NCBI GenBank assembly: GCA_003024785.1
Contig: PUQB01000137.1
Coordinates: forward strand, 300,854 to 364,853
Origin: Selaginella tamariscina
Lineage: Eukaryota > Streptophyta > Lycopodiopsida > Selaginellales > Selaginellaceae
Length of the DNA: 64,000 bases
Direction of reading: 5' to 3'
Shown here: positions 58,890-64,000 of the stretch, one piece after another
How the letters are laid out: each line of letters opens with the position of its first letter
Position numbering within the stretch: the stretch's first letter is position 1
Made by a program: the position numbers and the translations under genes
The notes under the pieces: generated by a model
What the model was told of the DNA's origin: nothing
The model's input: only the letters and a program-made list of their open reading frames with translations
The model's database searches: none

Positions 58890-61800
58890 GTTTGATAGTA
58901 ACTACTTTCATAGCTCTCCGTTTCCAGCTACTTTTTTTTCCTTGATTCTTTTCCTTCGTTTTCCTCCTTTTCTTTCATAGATCATGGCTGATTTTGAGCA
59001 CTTTCAACGCGAGCACCAAATGTTGCTTCATGAGCTGGCCACTTTGCGCCAAGTGGTCACCGATCTGCAAGGTTCCACCAATGCGGCACATGCAGCTGCT
59101 GATGCATCCTCCAAGGCTGCTGCACAGGCTCTCTCTCAGGCATCGGTGGTTCCTTTCATCGAACTTTTCTCGGAGCCGAAGATCAGCATGCCAGAAAAGT
59201 TCAGTGGCAATCGTGCCGATTTCCAAGGTTTCCTGAATCAGATCCGGCTCTTGATCCGCATGCAACCACGCCGCTACTCGACTGATGCAAAAGGTTGGCC
59301 TTTTGGCATCCTTACTAAGTGGATCTCCACGGGCTTGGGTTGCCCCCTTGCTGGAGCGTGACGACCCATTGATGGAAGACTTTGAAGGTTTCGTGGCTGC
59401 CTTTGAAGCCTGCTTTGGAGATCCTGATAAGTACCGTTCCATGCACGAAGTTACGGAAGCTCACTCAAGGATCCCGACCAGCTTCCGTCTATGCATCCGA
59501 ATTTCAGCAACTTTGCACGAACATTCCATGGGACGAGACTGCATTGATCGAACACTTCCGTTTTGGGTTGAGGGATGACGTGAAGGACCTTCTCCTTACG
59601 TTACCGGATGCCCAAACATTAGCGAGATCATGCAACAAGCTGTTCGTTGCGACAACCGTTTGTTCGAGCGTCGTCAGGAAAGATCCCGTCAGCAGTTCCT
59701 GCAAACCAATCCTGCAGTGGTACATGTTCCTGCACCACCTTCTGGAGTAGTTCCTATGGAGGTTGAGAAATCCAAGCGTGGCTCTCTTTCCGCTGCTGAG
59801 AAGCAACGTCGCCAGTGAGAACCTATGCTTGTATTGTGGTGAAGCAGGACACAAGGTGGCAGAATGTCCTATTAAAGCCAGGAAGTTCAAGACGCGTGAA
59901 GTTGAAGCTGAAGTTCAGTCGGAAAACTTCAATGTCCACTTCGTCTAGGAGCCGCGAAGTTGGACGTAGGTGCAGGCTCCATTGGTGCTGCTCATACCAT
60001 TCCATCACTTAAGTTTTGTACACATTCATCTTAATAATCGAGAGCTCAAGGAGTTTGCCTGTTAGACACTGGTGCAAATGCATGCTTCATGGATGACACT
60101 TTTCAACTCAACATGGCATTTCGGTGGTGAAGTTGAAGCGTGCAGTTCCTGTAGAGGTGGCCGATGGGCTGATTGCTTCTGGCGAGTTACCCATGCTACA
60201 ACCTCTCTCTTCAGTCATGGCACATTCAACTGTTCAATTTCCTTCAACTTGATCAAGACTCGGTCGACTCCCATCATTTTGGGCATGCCATGGTTCGTTG
60301 TTGCAAATCCGCAGATCGACTGGAGGTCTAGGACGCTCACGTTTTCCTCTCGGCACAGGATCAATCCTGTACCTTCCTGCGTGCAGGATACATCCTTAGT
60401 ATCTGAGGCAGTACAAGCTACAGGATTGACCGTGCCTGTTCCTGTACCAGTGTTGAAGACTCCTCCTCGACAGGATTCACCTCATGTCAGTTCCTCAGCA
60501 CATCCGCAGGCTCTCTCCACTCCTGTAAGTTTGCGGTTCCTGTACAGGGTTCTTCCAATCCTGTATCAGTGTCGAAGGTTCCTCCTCAACAGGATCCACC
60601 TCCTGTTGGTTCGTCAGCACATCGCAGGCTTTCCCACTCCTTGCAACCACGGACTCCTGTACAGGATTCTTCCAATCCTGTACACTCGTCAACATCCACA
60701 CAGGTTTTTCCAATCCTGCCTCTTTCTGTTACTGCTTCTGTTCCACCCCCAAGATCCTTCCTCTTTTTCAGTCACAGCTCCCTCCTTCTCCTCTCCGAGT
60801 TCTTACCACTACCATGCATGAACTTGCCACTGATCCTGCTCCTTTCCACCTTTTTGCCTTTCAAGTAACTCCTACGTCCTCTTCTACCTTTCCTGTATCT
60901 ACTCTCCTGTTTTTCAATCTCCTTCTCCTCTCCTTCTCCTTCTCCTCCTTCTTCCCTACCATCCAAGTATCACGACCTTTAAGGACGTTTTTGACAAGCA
61001 CAAGGCTGCAGTTCTTCCTGTTCACAGGTCCTACGACTGTCCTATTGATCTTGCGGAAGGAAAGACTCCACCATTCGGACCGATTTATGCATTGTCACCC
61101 ACAGAGTTGGAGGTTCTTCGTCAGTACATCGAGGACAACTTGGCATCCGGCTTCATTCGTCACTCAAAGTCCCCTGCAGGAGCACCTATCTTCTTTGTCA
61201 AGAAGAAGGATGGGAGTTTACGTTTGGTTGTGGACTACAGGGGTTTGAATCAAGTCACCATTCGGAATCGGTACCCGTTGCCATTGATCCCGGAACTTCT
61301 CGATCGGCTGCGAGGAGCAAAGGTGTTCACGAAGATCGACTTACGAGGGGCCTACAACCTTGTACGGATTCGTCCAGGCGATGAGTGGAAGACTGCCTTT
61401 CGTACAAGGTATGGACACTTCGAGTACACGGTGATGCCTTTCGGCCTTACCAATGCCCCAGCCGTGTTCCAACACATGGTGAACGACATCTTTCGTGACT
61501 TCTTGGACCAGTTTGTGGTGATCTACCTCGACGACATTTTGATTTTCTCCAAGGACCAGGCGGCACATGACAAGCATGTACGATTAGTTCTAGAGCGGCT
61601 TCGCGAGCATGGCCTGTACGAAGTTGGAGAAGTGTTTTTTCGATAGGGATTCGTGGAGTTCTTGGGCTACATCGTCTCTCCTGCTGGCGTTTCCATGGAC
61701 ATGCACAAGGTGAAGACCATCGTGGAGTGGGAGAGGCCCAAGTCTGTACGAGATGTACAATGTTTCCTTGGCTTTGCAAACTTCTACAGGCGGTTCATAC

Positions 61801-63919
61801 AGGACTTCTCCAAGCGTGTACTTCCACTCACGAACTCACCAAGCGCACAGGGTTTTCTCTTGGTCCGACAAGGCGGAACATGCATTCACAACACTCAAGG
61901 ACGCCTTCACGACAGCTCCGATTTTAGCACATCCTGACCCTTCTCGTCCTTTCTTCATTGAAGCAGATGCCTCGGATTTTGCAGTAGGATCCGTCCTATC
62001 ACAAGTTGGAGAGACAAGTTGCTTCATCCTGTAGCTTTTCACTCTCGTAAGTTCCTTTCGGCGGAGATCAATTACGAGATTCATGACAAGGAACTCAAGG
62101 CCATTGTGGATTCGTTCGAGGAGTGGCGGCATTTCCTGGAAGGTGCTGCACATCCTGTACAAGTTCTTACGGATCACAAGAACCTGGAGTATTTCAAACG
62201 GCTCGAGTTCTCAGTCGGCGACAGGCTAGGTGGGCGGAGTTCCTATCACGTTTTGATTTCGTCATCGTCTACAGGCCCGGTTTTCGGAATGGCAAGGCGG
62301 ACGCATTGTCTAGGCGCTCTTACCTTGCACCAAGCCCGGGCGATCCTGCATATGACTGTCAAAGGCAAGTGTTGTTGGGTCCTGATCGATTCCGGCTTGC
62401 GGCACTGCAGGTTCATCAGGCTCCAGCAAATTCAACACTCCTACAGGACGTCCGTTCGCAGTTGGCTACAGACGACTTGGCAAAGAATGTGTTCTCACAC
62501 ATTCATCCTGACATTGCAAGTTCCTCTTCCTCCAGTTCCCGTCAGACTACAAGTTGTTCACCATACAGGATGGACTCCTGTACCGGGAAGGTCTCCTGTA
62601 CGTTCCTGTTGGTATTTCCAGGACTCGTGTGGTACAGGATTGTCATGATACCCCGGCTACAGGACATTTTGGTGTGGCCAAGACAGTGGAGTTGGTGACT
62701 CGCAACTATTGGTGGCCTGGGTTGCGAGGTTTTGTGGAAAGGTTTGTACGGAGTTGTGACACTTGTAACAGGTCGAAGATGCCTCATCATGCACCCTCTG
62801 GTCTTCTTCGTCCTCTTCCTGTTCCTTCTGCTCCTTGGAGATCCATTTCTATGGATTTCCTCACAGATCTTCCTCCTTCTCGTGGATTCGATGCAGTTCT
62901 TGTGGTGGTTGACCGTTTCACCAAGCAGGCTCATTTCCTACCCTGCAACAAGACAGCTACAGGTCAGACAACTGCTGAGTTGGTGATCCGTGAAGTGTTC
63001 CGACATCATGGTCTTCCTGAGAGCATTGTTTCCGATCGAGGTCCACAATTCATGTCCAAGTTTTGGCGAGAGCTTCTTCGGAGTCTACAGGTTAAAGCGG
63101 ATCTTTCTTCAGGATATCACCAAACTGATGGAGTCCGAACGCACAATTCAGACCTTGGAACAGTATCTTCGTTGCTTCATCAGTTACCAAAGGACAACTG
63201 GTTGGACCTTCTTCCAATGGCGGAGTTTGCCTACAACAACTCCGTTCACATCTACAGGACAGACACCTTTCTTTGCTCTTACAGGCCACCATCCACGTTT
63301 TGACTTTGCTCCTCCCGCTTCTCCTTCTTCCGCTCCTGCAGTACAGGATCGTCTCAGCATCTTCGTCAGGTACAGGATGATCTCCGGTTCATCTTCAGCA
63401 GGCACAGGAACGATACAAGCATCATGCTGATGCTCACCGTCAGCCGGCACCTGCATACAAGATTGGTGATCTCGTGTGGCTTCTTCGTACACATTCGCAC
63501 CAACAGGCCTTCTTCTAAGTTGGATTTTCAACGATTGGGCCCTTACAGGATTGTGGCGGAGGTAATCCTGTAGCTTTCCGACTCGAGTTACCATCTACGG
63601 TGAAACTTCATCCTGTGTTTCACACCTCCTTGTTGGAGCCGTATCATCCTTCTTCTCTTCCCGGTCGTGCTTCTTCTCCTCCCCCTGTGGTCATTGACAC
63701 TGAACCTGAGTACGAAGTTGCAGCCATCCTTGATTCTCGTCTTCATCGCCACCAACTCCAATACTTGGTGGATTGGAAAGGTTATTTGCCTACTGATCGC
63801 ACTTGGGAACCTGCATCCAACTTACTCCATGCTTCTTCCAAGGTTGCTGCCTTCCATCGGCATTATCCTGCTAAACCAGGTCCCAAGACTCGTGGAACTC
63901 GTCTTTAGGGAGGAGGTGC

Positions 63920-64000
63920 TGTCACGACCCGATACAGGATACAGGATTCCGGATACAGGATACGGGTTGCAGGATATTCCTACAGGATTTCCGGATACAG
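63920..64000 (+). repeat. 3' LTR of the chromovirus fossil, cut by the window end
   Basis: Starts TGTCACGACCCGATACAGG just after a purine-rich tract (AGGGAGGAGG). It matches the 5' LTR start but has an extra repeat unit and a few substitutions. Confidence 0.85.

Larger units (their letters stand above)
58291..64000 (+). mobile_element. Chromovirus (Ty3/gypsy) fossil with both LTR starts
   Basis: Full-length layout, with the 3' LTR cut by the window end. Parts in order: 5' LTR (58291 to about 58889); gag from 58984 (MADFEHFQREHQMLLHELAT) with a CCHC zinc knuckle near 59828 (CLYCGEAGHKVAEC); protease near 60065 (DTGANACFMDD); reverse transcriptase about 61090-61650 ([12 protein letters not shown]); RNase H about 61930-62270; integrase about 62560-63310 (CDTCNRSK, SDRGPQFMSKFW); and a chromodomain about 63705-63850 (YLVDWKGYLPTDRTWEP). 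A chromodomain after integrase defines chromoviruses and usually guides insertion to particular chromatin. The copy is broken by several lesions (on the order of ten). The RT and integrase cores remain readable, so it is younger than the gypsy and copia fossils. Confidence 0.92.

Overview
This window reads as nuclear DNA of a land plant. It carries an oleosin, a class III peroxidase, a mitochondrial alternative oxidase, a PPR protein, pyrroline-5-carboxylate reductase, a plant-type short-chain dehydrogenase and COQ2-like exons. Many introns are only 50-110 bp. Compact gene islands sit in AT-rich, microsatellite-rich DNA full of old transposable elements. PPR genes with several introns, very short introns and Crinkler-like (CR) nuclease, kinase and NTPase genes together suggest a seed-free plant, perhaps a lycophyte such as Selaginella. 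That is an inference, not a determination.

Layout. 1-4.2 kb: the 3' half of a broken Ty3/gypsy element. 4.2-7.2 kb: AT-rich DNA and an unrecognised acidic protein gene. 7.4-9.7 kb: an oleosin with one frameshift and a broken CR nuclease-kinase fossil. 10.4-14.9 kb: an old Ty1/copia element. 15-20 kb: AT-rich DNA, then a strong hairpin. 20.7-22.5 kb: a four-exon peroxidase with five one-base lesions. 23.3-25.3 kb: a broken CR NTPase. 26.5-38.2 kb: a short-chain dehydrogenase gene whose intron holds a 7.9-kb MULE-type DNA transposon. 39.3 kb: a small membrane-anchored repeat protein. 39.7-44 kb: AT-rich DNA with a MITE. 44.5-45.3 kb: COQ2-like exon remnants. 46.1-48.0 kb: an intact five-exon CR-type gene. 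48.7-54.9 kb: a compact island of AOX, PPR, P5CR and a mitochondrial carrier, arranged convergent, divergent, convergent. 55-58.3 kb: tandem repeats. 58.3-64 kb: a broken chromovirus whose 3' LTR runs off the window.

The main discovery candidate is the MULE at 26,654-34,590. It has an 11-bp target duplication, degenerate terminal repeats and two divergent multi-exon genes. One is a transposase of about 1,015 residues with a zinc-binding N-terminus, an RNase H-like core and a SWIM finger. The other is a protein of about 1,015 residues that joins a ParB-like domain to a beta-class DNA methyltransferase fold, with an altered catalytic motif (DLPN). Between the two genes lies an array of about 13 palindromic units at 37-40 bp spacing. 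The core is the 16-bp palindrome AGTCGGCATGCCGACT, and half-sites of it recur just inside both ends of the element. This looks like a self-contained binding or anti-silencing module, comparable in logic to VANC proteins of Arabidopsis VANDAL elements or to ParB-parS. That role is inference.

Several host and transposon genes differ from an open frame by a single base, usually in a short homopolymer. Assembly error should be excluded before calling them pseudogenes.
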